Shown here: positions 26,916-34,922 of the stretch, in pieces
How the letters are laid out: every line of letters begins with the position of its first letter
How positions within the stretch are numbered: the stretch's first letter is position 1
DNA from: Rhodoferax sp.
Lineage (GTDB): Bacteria > Pseudomonadota > Gammaproteobacteria > Burkholderiales > Burkholderiaceae_C
Assembly (NCBI GenBank): GCA_026224975.1
Contig: JAMFRW010000302.1
Coordinates: 1 to 34,922 of the forward strand
Direction of reading: 5' to 3'
DNA length: 34,922 nt
Made by a program: the position numbers and the translations under genes
The notes under the pieces: model-generated
Databases searched by the model: none
Seen by the model: the letters and a program-made list of their open reading frames with translations, nothing else
Told to the model about the DNA's origin: nothing

Positions 26916-27060
26916 CGCAGGCCGCGCAACTGGCGATGCGGCTCCTGGTCTGACGGCGTTCTCCGCTGCCCATTCCGGAGCCTGAGGTGGGGTACCACCG
27001 GGGAGCGCGGACTGCGCCTGTGACATTGCAGGCGCCGATTCAGCCGTTCGCCTGGGCAGC
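26916..27060 (+). ncRNA. ZTP (pfl) riboswitch upstream of glyA
   Basis: The leader of glyA contains the conserved ZTP/ZMP riboswitch blocks in order: GCAACTGGCG (26935 region; consensus GACUGGCG), then TACCACCGGGGAGCG (26993-27007), a variable stem GCGCCTG-N8-CAGGCGC (27014-27035), and CGCCTGGGCA (27050-27059), which carries the pseudoknot strand. Knowledge: this RNA senses the purine intermediate ZMP/ZTP, which signals low 10-formyl-THF, and up-regulates one-carbon genes such as glyA. About 97 bases separate it from the glyA start, and no obvious terminator lies between, so translational control is possible. Confidence 0.9.
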
Positions 27061-27156
27061 CTCTTGTCGTTGTGAGCCGTCGTGTGCACTGTGGTGCCGA
27101 CCACGATGCGCCTGCTTCGGACCCGGGGACCTCCGTCACACAGGACTGCCAACACC

Positions 27157-28407
<1,251 letters not shown>

Positions 28408-28452
28408 GCGCTTGGCAGGGGTCGTTCGCGACCCTGCTGTTGCTGTCCTCCC

Positions 28453-28896
28453 ATGCGCTGCCCCTTTTGTAGCCACGACGAAACCCAGGTCGTCGAGACG
28501 CGCGAGTCCGACGAAGGCGACGTGGTGCGCCGCCGCCGCCGCTGCCATAGTTGCGACAAGCGCTTCACCACCTACGAGCGCGCCGAAATCGCGCTGCCGT
28601 CGGTCGTCAAGAAAGACGGCACGCGCGCGGATTTCGACCCGGCCAAGATCCGCGCCTCGATGTCGCTCGCGCTACGCAAGCGGCCGGTGAGCGTCGAGCA
28701 GATCGACGCCGCCATGGAGCGCATCCAGGACAAGCTGCTCAACAGCGGCTCCAAAGAAGTGCCTTCCACGCGGCTGGGCGAGTTGGTCATGCGCGAACTC
28801 AAGCGCATCGACAAAGTGGCGTATGTGCGCTTCGCTTCCGTCTATCGAAGCTTCGAGGACGTAGACGAGTTCCGGCAGTTGATCCGCGATATTTGA
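28453..28896 (+). CDS. nrdR: Transcriptional repressor NrdR
   Basis: A 147-residue NrdR. The zinc ribbon has CPFC (Cys3, Cys6) and CHSC (Cys31, Cys34), with the basic [17 protein letters not shown] segment. The ATP-cone domain follows (about 49-139: [20 protein letters not shown] to [20 protein letters not shown]). It senses (d)ATP and represses ribonucleotide reductase operons through NrdR boxes. Length matches the family (about 150). It starts 45 bp after glyA on the same strand, a common pairing in Burkholderiales, and may be co-transcribed. A long hairpin follows the stop. Confidence 0.97.
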   Translation: MRCPFCSHDETQVVETRESDEGDVVRRRRRCHSCDKRFTTYERAEIALPSVVKKDGTRADFDPAKIRASMSLALRKRPVSVEQIDAAMERIQDKLLNSGSKEVPSTRLGELVMRELKRIDKVAYVRFASVYRSFEDVDEFRQLIRDI

Positions 28897-29079
28897 GGCG
28901 GGACTTGTCGACAGTGCCTTCGCACTGACGACCCGCCGAAAAGCCAGCCGGCTGGCCGTTGAGGCCCATCCAAAAGAGGGATCACCCGCGCGAGGGTCGC
29001 CCAAAACCCGCCTCTTGGGGTCGCGCCGCAGCCAAGCGTTTTTTACAGTGTGCACCAGTCATCGACACGGAGCACACCC
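28897..29079. other. Intergenic region after nrdR
   Basis: Directly after the stop, GGCGGG...AGTGC-CTTC-GCACT...CCCGCC (28897-28936) can fold into a long imperfect hairpin. The 14-bp palindrome GCCAGCCGGCTGGC follows. Near 29014-29044, CTTGG...CCAAG followed by GTTTTTT is a weak intrinsic terminator. These probably separate glyA-nrdR from the pilin operon. Confidence 0.45.
29014..29044 (+). terminator. Weak rho-independent terminator
   Basis: A 5-bp stem CTTGG/CCAAG with a 13-base loop is followed by CGTTTTTT. It lies 118 bp after nrdR and 36 bp before the first pilin gene. It would end the glyA-nrdR transcript, though the short stem makes it weak. Confidence 0.5.
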
Positions 29080-29613
29080 ATGAAACACCCTCGCCACCAA
29101 CGCGGCTTCAGCCTGATCGAGGCGACCGTCGTCGTCGCCATCACCGGCGTCCTCGCCTCGACCGCCGCGCCTGCGATGCAGGGTTTCATCGACACACGAC
29201 GGCTCGACGGCGCCGCCACGCAGCTCGCAACCGACATCCAGTTCGTGCGCACCGAAGCCGTCGCCCGCAACACGCCGGTGCGCATGAGCTTCCACACACT
29301 GGACGCCGGCAGTTGTTACGTGATCCACACTGGCGTGGCCGACGCGTGTGAATGCGCCCCCACCGGCCCAGCCGTGTGCACCGGCGACGCGAAACAGATC
29401 AAGACGGTGCTACTGCCCACGGCCAGCCATGTGATGGTGCAGACCAATGTGCGCTCTGTGCTCTTCGACCCGCTGCACGGCACCAGCACGCCGACTGGCA
29501 CGCTGCGTGTGACCGATGCGCACAACCGCAGCGTGCAACACGTGATCAACGTGATGGGCCGCGTGCGCTCCTGCTCGCCGGGGGGTGAAGTCTCCGGTTG
29601 TCGCGCCTGCTGA
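29080..29613 (+). CDS. fimT: Minor type IV pilin FimT/GspH type
   Basis: A 177-residue pilin-like protein. A prepilin leader MKHPRHQRG precedes the cleavage site G|FSLIEATVVVAITGVLASTA, with Glu5 of the mature protein and a hydrophobic N-terminal helix. The GspH-like domain follows (LATDIQFVRTEAVARNTPVR, VLFDPLHG, GRVRSCSPGG). It is exported to the inner membrane, cleaved by PilD and incorporated in or primes type IV pili. The start at 29080 has GGAG eight bases upstream. It overlaps in coordinates with the next frame's upstream extension but the next true start is 29649. It heads a five-gene pilin operon. Internal Cys pairs (CEC, CSP, CRAC) suggest disulfides. Confidence 0.88.
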   Translation: MKHPRHQRGFSLIEATVVVAITGVLASTAAPAMQGFIDTRRLDGAATQLATDIQFVRTEAVARNTPVRMSFHTLDAGSCYVIHTGVADACECAPTGPAVCTGDAKQIKTVLLPTASHVMVQTNVRSVLFDPLHGTSTPTGTLRVTDAHNRSVQHVINVMGRVRSCSPGGEVSGCRAC

Positions 29614-29648
29614 TGCCTCTCGAGCCACCGACCAAACGAAGAATTGCC

Positions 29649-30182
29649 ATGGAAATCACTTTCATCACTGATGCCGACTACTTGGCGAATGCCAACACAA
29701 TGGCAGCGCCATGTGCCGCTCACGCCATCACGTCCCGCGCTCCCAAAGGTCGTCGCACCGCCCGCGGCTTCACGATGATCGAAACCATGGGCGCGTTGGT
29801 CGTTACTGGCATCTTGTCCAGCATCGCCCTGCCTTCGTTCCAGGCCCAGGTTCACAAGGCTCGGCGGGCGGATGTGCTGGTCTCGATGATGCAGGTGCAG
29901 ATGGCACAGGAGCGTTGGCGCTCGAACAATGCGAGCTACGGCGCATTGGCGGATATCGGCGCGGCCAGCAAGTCGAGCGGCGGGCACTACACGGTCACGC
30001 TCGCGTCCATCACGAGCCAGGGCTACGAGGTCACAGCGATGGCGGTCGGCGCGCAAGCCGGCGATGCGGCCTGCCGCCACATGAAGCTCACGGCCACAGG
30101 CACCAACGTGGCGTATGCGTCGGGGCAGGACGCATCGATGGCCAACGCCGCCGCGGCCAATCGGATCTGCTGGAGCCTCTGA
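29649..30182 (+). CDS. pilE: Type IV pilin PilE-like, with long leader
   Basis: A pilin with mature start G|FTMIETMGALVVTGILSSIA then LPSFQAQVHKARRADVLVSM. It has an alpha-1 helix, a soluble domain with YTVTLASITSQGYEVTAMAVG, and a C-terminal disulfide loop (ACRHMKLTATG...NRICW) as in PilE/PilA minor pilins. From ATG 29649 (GAAG upstream) the leader is about 40 residues (MEITFITDADYLANANTMAA and on), far longer than the usual 6-20. ATG 29700 would give a 23-residue leader but lacks an SD. GTG 29598 overlaps fimT. The protein would be about 177 residues from 29649. The Glu5 and Gly-1 are intact, so it should be processed by PilD. The next gene, pilW, overlaps its stop codon. Confidence 0.82.
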   Translation: MEITFITDADYLANANTMAAPCAAHAITSRAPKGRRTARGFTMIETMGALVVTGILSSIALPSFQAQVHKARRADVLVSMMQVQMAQERWRSNNASYGALADIGAASKSSGGHYTVTLASITSQGYEVTAMAVGAQAGDAACRHMKLTATGTNVAYASGQDASMANAAAANRICWSL

Positions 30183-30871
30183 CTTTCAGGCCGCGACGCT
30201 GCGGCGCCAGATCGGAGCGTGGCCTGTCACTGGTCGAGCTGCTGGTCGGCATGGCGATCGGCCTGTTCATCGCCGCGGTGGGCGCGACGCTGCTGGCCGC
30301 CAACCTGCGCGAGAACCGAGGCCTGCTGCTCGAAGCCCGGCTGATGCAGGACCTGCGCACCGCCTCCGACCTCGTCGCGCGCGACTTGCGGCGCGCAGGC
30401 TATTGGGGCGCGGCGTCTTCTGGCATCGCGATGGCCGGCGGTACCGGAGCGCCGGCGAATCCTTATGCGGCGTTGTCGCCCGCAGGTTCGGCCTCGGACG
30501 CTGCCAGCTTTCGGTATTCGCGCGATGCGACCGAGAACAACCTCGTGGACACCAACGAGCAGTTCGGCTTTCGCCTGCGCCAAGGTGCGATCGAGCTGCA
30601 GCTCGGCGCCGGGAACTGGCAGGCGATGACGGACACCGGCACGCTGATCGTCACCACGTTTCGCCTCACCCCGGCAGTTTCGAGCGTCGATCTCGACGCC
30701 GCCTGTGCCACTACGTGTGCGCCCGGCAACTTTTGTCCACTGCATCAAGATGTCAGGCGGTTCGCCGTGCTCATCAGCGGCCGGTCTGTGGCAGACGCTT
30801 CGGTGACGCGCACTGTGCGTGGCAGCGTTCGATTGCGCAACGATGTGCTGGTGGGTACTTGCCCCACGTGA
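30179..30871 (+). CDS. pilW: Type IV minor pilin PilW, probable CTG start
   Basis: The frame carries a clear prepilin: LTFRPRRCGARSERG|LSLVE then LLVGMAIGLFIAAVGATLLA, with Arg-rich leader, Gly-1 and Glu5. A PilW-type body follows (LLLEARLMQDLRTASDLVAR, DLRRAGYWGAA, FRYSRDATENNLV, FGFRLRQGAIELQLGAG). No ATG, GTG or TTG occurs in this frame between the pilE-like stop region and the hydrophobic segment. The best start is CTG at 30179, which overlaps the preceding TGA as CTGA and gives a 15-residue leader; GGAG lies three bases upstream, which is close. The protein would be about 230 residues, shorter than typical PilW (about 300+). A sequencing error or frameshift fusion with the previous gene is the alternative. 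The next gene starts 7 bp after its stop. Confidence 0.7.
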   Translation: MTFRPRRCGARSERGLSLVELLVGMAIGLFIAAVGATLLAANLRENRGLLLEARLMQDLRTASDLVARDLRRAGYWGAASSGIAMAGGTGAPANPYAALSPAGSASDAASFRYSRDATENNLVDTNEQFGFRLRQGAIELQLGAGNWQAMTDTGTLIVTTFRLTPAVSSVDLDAACATTCAPGNFCPLHQDVRRFAVLISGRSVADASVTRTVRGSVRLRNDVLVGTCPT

Positions 30872-30878
30872 GCCTGCG

Positions 30879-32012
30879 ATGAACACGAGTCGTCAGAAGG
30901 CCTCCCGTTCGACGCACTCGCAGCAGCGAGGCGCAGCCACGCTCTTGATCACGATGGCGTTGTTTCTGGCGATGGTGCTGGTGGCCTTGTTCGTCAACCG
31001 CAACCTCATCTTCGAGCAGCGCGCTTCCGCCAACCAGTATCGCGCCACGCAAGCCTTCGAAGCGGCCGAGGCCGGGCTGGAATGGGCGGTGGCGCAGCTC
31101 AACCATTCGGAGCCTGTCGGCGCCGATTGCCTCCCGACGACAGGCATCGGCGCCAACGCGTTTCGCGAGCGCTTTCTGCACGTCGCGGCGGCCGACGGCA
31201 GCTTTGCCGGTGCGACCTGGATGCCGCACGGCGCCACCGCGCGTCCGCTGCGGCCGGCTTGCGTGTACGACGGCAGCGGTTGGGTCTGCCATTGCCCGTC
31301 AGAGAGCGACGCCGATCTGCCATCGCCGAGGGGGAACGGTCCGTTTCCAGCCTTCATCCTGCAGTTCACCGCCGGCCCCAAGCCGGGCACCGTGCGTGTC
31401 GTTTCCACCGGCTGCTCCAGTTGGGCCGCGCCGTGCCAGGCGGACGCCAGCGACCCGGCCGACGCCGCAGCACGCACCGAAGTGATGGTCGCGCTGCTGC
31501 CAGCCGTGCGGATTGCGCCTGCGGAAGCGCTCACGGTCCGCGGCGCTTCACAGGCTTCGGATCGTCTGTTCGCGTCCTACTTCGGCTTGGACAAACCGCG
31601 CTGGAAAAACCAGCCAACCATCACAAAGCTTCGCTGCGAAGGTGAATGCAGCGCTGCGTTGCTGGCGGCCGTCGGCCGAGACGTCTCGCATCCAATGGTA
31701 TGGATCGACGGTGAATTGCGGTTGACGGGGCCGCTAAACATCGGCTCGCCCGACAAGCCGGTCGTGATCGTCGCCGACGACGGCACCATGCTCAGCGGCC
31801 CGGTGGTGCTCAACGGCATGCTCTACAGCCGCAGCTTGCGATGGGACGCGACAGCCGCCGGGCTCGGCTCGGTGCACGGTGCCGTCATCATCGAAGCGCC
31901 GCTGGAAGGCGACAGCGCGCCGCTGCTTGTGCGTGATTCGGACCTGCTGCAAACGCTGACGCGGCGTACCGGAAGCGTTGTTCGCGTCAACGGCAGTTGG
32001 CGAGATTTTTGA
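30879..32012 (+). CDS. pilX: Type IV pilus assembly protein PilX-like
   Basis: A 377-residue protein. The leader-like region MNTSRQKASRSTHSQQRG precedes AATLLITMALFLAMVLVALF, then VNRNLIFEQRASANQYRATQ and AFEAAEAGLEWA, the hallmark PilX N-terminus (alpha helix plus 'ANxYRxxQAFxAAEAGLEWA'). The large soluble domain that follows has several Cys (CLPTTG, CVYDGSGWVCHC, CSSWAAPC). PilX is a minor pilin of the PilVWX-FimU priming complex. It has no clear FxxxE motif, as is usual for PilX. It starts 7 bp after pilW and pilV follows 12 bp after its stop, so co-transcription is likely. Length is longer than typical PilX (about 200), so the C-terminal half may be extra. Confidence 0.82.
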   Translation: MNTSRQKASRSTHSQQRGAATLLITMALFLAMVLVALFVNRNLIFEQRASANQYRATQAFEAAEAGLEWAVAQLNHSEPVGADCLPTTGIGANAFRERFLHVAAADGSFAGATWMPHGATARPLRPACVYDGSGWVCHCPSESDADLPSPRGNGPFPAFILQFTAGPKPGTVRVVSTGCSSWAAPCQADASDPADAAARTEVMVALLPAVRIAPAEALTVRGASQASDRLFASYFGLDKPRWKNQPTITKLRCEGECSAALLAAVGRDVSHPMVWIDGELRLTGPLNIGSPDKPVVIVADDGTMLSGPVVLNGMLYSRSLRWDATAAGLGSVHGAVIIEAPLEGDSAPLLVRDSDLLQTLTRRTGSVVRVNGSWRDF

Positions 32013-32024
32013 GAGGCCACTGGA

Positions 32025-32564
32025 ATGGAAGTGTCGACAAGACTCTCGGCCGCTTGTCCTCAGCGTGAAACCACGGCAACCACCAAGAAATCAGTTGCCC
32101 GCCGCCAGCGCGGCACGGCGCTGATCGAATCGCTGGTCGCCTTCCTCGTGCTCGCACTCGGCATGTGGGTGGTGTCGCGCGTGCAGACGCATCTGCGTCT
32201 GCATTCCGAGATCGCACGCCAACGCACCGAGGCTGTGCGGTTGGCGCAGGAGGACATGGAAACCTTGCGCGCCTTCGGCACGATCGAGGCTTCCGCGACC
32301 GGTCATTCGTACGTCGACATCGCCACGTCATCGAAGACGATAGACGCCAGCCACGGCTACGCGACCCAGACCACCTACACCCTCGCCCGCAGCGTGACCG
32401 CCGCGCCCGTGCCGCACGCAAAGGCAGTGGCCATCGTCGTGACCTGGGAAGACCGCGCCGGCGATCCACGGCAAGTGGTGCTCGTCTCGATGATCGGCGG
32501 CAACGACCCGGCCTACTCGGGCGCGCTGGGCATTACCCTCCTTCGCGCCGCGTCGGCACCCTAG
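32025..32564 (+). CDS. pilV: Type IV minor pilin PilV
   Basis: A 179-residue pilin. The leader (MEVSTRLSAACPQRETTATT plus KKSVARRQRG, about 30 residues and basic) precedes G|TALIESLVAFLVLALGMWVV, with Glu5 and a hydrophobic helix, then LHSEIARQRTEAVRLAQEDM and ETLR. The body is short, ending PAYSGALGITLLRAASAP. PilV primes pilus assembly and binds PilX/PilW. It follows pilX by 12 bp with AGAGG upstream. No pilY1 gene is in the cluster, although it normally accompanies pilVWX. ribD follows 68 bp downstream. Confidence 0.85.
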   Translation: MEVSTRLSAACPQRETTATTKKSVARRQRGTALIESLVAFLVLALGMWVVSRVQTHLRLHSEIARQRTEAVRLAQEDMETLRAFGTIEASATGHSYVDIATSSKTIDASHGYATQTTYTLARSVTAAPVPHAKAVAIVVTWEDRAGDPRQVVLVSMIGGNDPAYSGALGITLLRAASAP

Positions 32565-32632
32565 CGCCGCCCGCATCGGCTATGTTTGCGGCCTGAACTT
32601 GATGGCCCGATCCACCGGCCGCGAACGCACCC

Positions 32633-33745
32633 ATGCACTTTTCCGACCCTGACACCAACGCGATGCGCGAAGCGCTCACGCTCGCAGAGCAAGCCATCGG
32701 CCTGACCGAGCCCAACCCGCGCGTCGGCTGCGTGATCACCGCAACCGATGGTCGCACGCTCGGGCGCGGCCACACGCAGCAGGCCGGCGGGGCGCATGCC
32801 GAAGTCATGGCGCTGCGCGATGCCGAAGCCCGCGGCGAAAGCGTTCGTGGCGCGATCGCCTACGTCACGCTCGAACCCTGCTCGCACCACGGCCGCACGC
32901 CGCCCTGCTGCGATGCGCTGATCGCCGCCGGCCTGGGCCGCGTCGTGATGGCCATCCAGGACCCGAACCCGCTGGTAGCAGGCCAAGGCGCGCAACGCCT
33001 GCGCGCGGCCGGCATCACTGTCGACGAAGGCCTGTGCGCCGAAGAGGCTCGCGAGATCAACATCGGCTTCTTCTCGCGCATGCAGCGCGCGCGGCCGTGG
33101 GTGCGCATGAAGGCCGCCGTGTCGCTCGACGGGCGCACCGCGCTGAACAACGGCAACAGCCAGTGGATCACCGGCCCGGCCGCGCGCGCCGACGGCCATG
33201 CATTCAGGCGCCGCGCCACCGCCGTGCTCACCGGCGTGGGCACCGTGCTCGACGACAACCCGCGGCTCGATGTGCGCCTGGTCGAGACCGCCAAGCAGCC
33301 CATGCGCGTGATCGTCGATTCGCGGCTCGACACGCCGCCCGAAGCGCGCATCCTCGACCAGCCCGGCGCGGTGCTGATCTATGCCGCGCAGCCGGTCGAA
33401 GCCCGACGCGACGCCCTCACGAAACGCGGCGCCGAGATCCACTTGGCGGCCGGCCCCACCGGCAAGGTCGATCTGCCGGCGATGCTGGCCGATCTGGCGC
33501 GGCGTGGCGTCAACGAGCTGCACGTGGAGGCCGGGCACAAGCTCAACGGCTCATTCGTGCGCGAGGGGCTGGTCGATGAGTTCCTGATCTACATGGCGCC
33601 GAAGCTGCTCGGTATCGGCCGGGAGCTGGCTGCGTTCGGCCCGCTCGAAGAACTGCAGGACAGCCTGCAACTGCGCTTTGTCAGCGTCACGCCCATCGGC
33701 GACGACCTGCGCCTCATCGCGAGGCCCGTCGGCATGGTCGCCTGA
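32633..33745 (+). CDS. ribD: Bifunctional riboflavin biosynthesis protein RibD
   Basis: A 370-residue two-domain enzyme. The N-terminal deaminase has the zinc site His55-Ala-Glu57 (HAEVMAL) and Cys83/Cys92 (EPCSHHGRTPPCC). The C-terminal reductase has VRMKAAVSLDGRTAL, SQWITGPAARADGHAFR, GVGTVLDDNPRLDVR and LHVEAGHKLNGSFVREGLVD. It deaminates and then reduces the pyrimidine precursor in riboflavin synthesis. The length matches E. coli RibD (367). The start ATG 32633 is supported by the family N-terminus. It precedes ribE by 78 bp and probably shares its transcript. No FMN riboswitch is visible upstream of it. Confidence 0.97.
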   Translation: MHFSDPDTNAMREALTLAEQAIGLTEPNPRVGCVITATDGRTLGRGHTQQAGGAHAEVMALRDAEARGESVRGAIAYVTLEPCSHHGRTPPCCDALIAAGLGRVVMAIQDPNPLVAGQGAQRLRAAGITVDEGLCAEEAREINIGFFSRMQRARPWVRMKAAVSLDGRTALNNGNSQWITGPAARADGHAFRRRATAVLTGVGTVLDDNPRLDVRLVETAKQPMRVIVDSRLDTPPEARILDQPGAVLIYAAQPVEARRDALTKRGAEIHLAAGPTGKVDLPAMLADLARRGVNELHVEAGHKLNGSFVREGLVDEFLIYMAPKLLGIGRELAAFGPLEELQDSLQLRFVSVTPIGDDLRLIARPVGMVA

Positions 33746-33823
33746 GCCATCGGCCGGCGGCAGCCACCGCACCGCGCAACCCCACGCCAGCAACAGCTCC
33801 GGCACGCTGCGACAATCACATTC

Positions 33824-34456
33824 ATGTTCACCGGCATCATCACCGGCCTCGGCCGCATCACCCTCGCGCGGCCCCTGGGCGCCGACGCATCCCATGGCAA
33901 GCAGCTCCGCATCGAGGCGCCGCCCGGCTACCTCGACGATGTGCAGCTCGGTGACAGCATCGCGCTCAATGGCGCCTGCATGACGGTCACCACCTTCGAT
34001 GCCGCCGCGGGTAGCTTCGAGATCGACATCTCCGCCGAAAGCCTGGACAAGACCGCCGGCCTGGCCGAAGCCGGCCCGGTCAACCTCGAGAAGGCCGTGC
34101 GCGCGCACGACCGGCTCGGCGGCCACATCGTCAGCGGCCATGTCGATGGCATTGGCGAGGTGGCGCACTTCGCGCCGGTCGGCGAATCGTGGGAGCTGCG
34201 CATCCAGGCCCCCGCCGAACTGGCGCGCTACCTGGCTTACAAAGGCTCGATCACCGTCAACGGTGTGAGCCTCACCGTCAACACTGTCACCGATGCGCCC
34301 GCACACTGCGAGTTCAGCATCAACCTCATCCCGCACACGCTGGAGAACACGACGCTCGGCAGCCTGAAGGTGGGCAGCCGCGTCAACCTCGAGATCGACC
34401 TGATCGCGCGCTACGTGGCGCGCATGCTCGGCCTGGCCGAAGCCGCCAGCGCCTGA
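33824..34456 (+). CDS. ribE: Riboflavin synthase alpha subunit
   Basis: A 210-residue riboflavin synthase (RibE, also called RibC). It begins MFTGIITGLGRITLARPLGA and has two lumazine-binding repeats (about 1-97 and 98-200): LQLGDSIALNGACMTVT, LEKAVRAHDRLGGHIVSGHVDG, YLAYKGSITVNGVSLTVN and LIPHTLENTTLG. It dismutates two 6,7-dimethyl-8-ribityllumazine molecules to riboflavin. Length is normal (about 213 in E. coli). It follows ribD by 78 bp on the same strand. The window ends before ribBA and ribH, which usually follow. Confidence 0.97.
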   Translation: MFTGIITGLGRITLARPLGADASHGKQLRIEAPPGYLDDVQLGDSIALNGACMTVTTFDAAAGSFEIDISAESLDKTAGLAEAGPVNLEKAVRAHDRLGGHIVSGHVDGIGEVAHFAPVGESWELRIQAPAELARYLAYKGSITVNGVSLTVNTVTDAPAHCEFSINLIPHTLENTTLGSLKVGSRVNLEIDLIARYVARMLGLAEAASA

Positions 34457-34500
34457 CCACGCTGCGGCGCATCTCCCGCGCCGCGCCGAATACGCCCCTC

Positions 34501-34922
34501 ATGGACACGTCCGCCGTCAAGCGCTATCTGCCGTGGGTGGTCGCGACCTCGCTGTTCATGGAGCAGCTCGATTCGACCATCGTCAACACCGCCATCCCGG
34601 CGATGGCTATGAGCCTGAACGTGACGCCGTTGAGCCTGAAGGCCGTCGTCACCAGCTACATCCTTAGCTTGGCGGTAGGCATCCCGGTGAGTGGCTGGAT
34701 GGCCGACCGCTTCGGCACGCGGCGGGTGTTCGGCATCGCGGTGGCGCTCTTCACGGTGTCGTCGGTGCTGTGCGGGCTCGCGGTCAACGTGCCGATGCTG
34801 GTGGCTGCGCGCATCGTGCAGGGGCTGGGTGCCGCGATGATGACGCCGGTCGGCCGCCTCGCGATCGTGCGCACCTTCCCCAAATCGGAACTGCTGGCGG
34901 CGATGAACTTCGTGATCATCCC
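34501..34922 (+). CDS. MFS transporter, DHA2 (EmrB/QacA-like), 5' part
   Basis: The frame is open from ATG 34501 to the window end (140 codons, 3' truncated). It shows the N-terminal half of a 14-TM DHA2 drug exporter: VATSLFMEQLDSTIVNTAIP (the motif D1-like LDxTIVNxAxP), motif A GWMADRFGTRRVF, and VPMLVAARIVQGLGAAMMTP, typical of EmrB-like proteins. Substrate is not predictable from this fragment. It begins 45 bp after ribE on the same strand. No SD is evident. Confidence 0.93.
   Translation, partial: MDTSAVKRYLPWVVATSLFMEQLDSTIVNTAIPAMAMSLNVTPLSLKAVVTSYILSLAVGIPVSGWMADRFGTRRVFGIAVALFTVSSVLCGLAVNVPMLVAARIVQGLGAAMMTPVGRLAIVRTFPKSELLAAMNFVII

Noticed and set aside
32565-32632. FMN riboswitch before ribD
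   Set aside because: The 68-bp gap is too short and has none of the conserved RFN element blocks.

Overview
The window is high-GC, densely coded DNA of a betaproteobacterium. The best fit is Burkholderiales, in the Rubrivivax/Leptothrix/Rhizobacter/Comamonadaceae-like group. The support is gene content: glyA and nrdR next to minor type IV pilin genes and ribD-ribE, a PhaB-type acetoacetyl-CoA reductase, an aap-type amino-acid ABC transporter, and many membrane-bound hybrid histidine kinases. This is a chromosomal region. I see no tRNA, rRNA, CRISPR array, transposase or integrase.

Layout. 1-1888: 3' part of a hybrid histidine kinase (ATPase, two receivers, HPt). 1923-3988: a flavin-nucleotide-binding (PNPOx-fold) protein divergent from a LysR regulator. 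4035-6900: a Suv3-type RNA helicase followed by a secreted YceI protein. 6937-9967 (minus): a compact three-gene cassette of largely unknown function, made of a 771-residue Cys/Pro-rich protein, a DUF1360-like membrane protein and a small Cys-headed protein. 10106-14476 (minus): universal stress protein, a decayed substrate-binding-protein copy, the intact substrate-binding protein, and a hybrid kinase with a periplasmic sensor. These look like one transcription unit coupling a binding protein to a kinase. 14634-17990: aapJ-aapQ-aapM with no ATPase gene following. 18010-18837: two small divergent unknown genes. 19057-20629: phaB and a phasin-like helical protein. 20648-23860 (minus): a MASE3-PAS hybrid kinase, preceded by a structured, terminator-containing leader (23861-24050). 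24102-25655 (minus): ubiD. 25959-26879: a membrane-anchored lytic transglycosylase. 26916-28896: ZTP riboswitch, glyA, nrdR. 29080-32564: five type IV pilin-like genes (fimT, pilE-like, pilW, pilX, pilV). 32633-34456: ribD and ribE. 34501-end: 5' part of a DHA2-type MFS exporter.

How the genes work together. The window joins one-carbon/nucleotide metabolism (ZTP-sensing leader, glyA, nrdR) with riboflavin synthesis, split by a minor-pilin operon. Three hybrid phosphorelay kinases lie within 24 kb, one paired with its own binding protein. The least explained parts are the 6937-9967 cassette, the structured RNA-like element at 23861-24050, the degenerate binding-protein duplicate at 13356-13975, and pilW, which has no ATG/GTG/TTG start and appears to begin at a CTG overlapping the previous stop codon. 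All family names come from reading the translated sequence by eye; no database search was possible.
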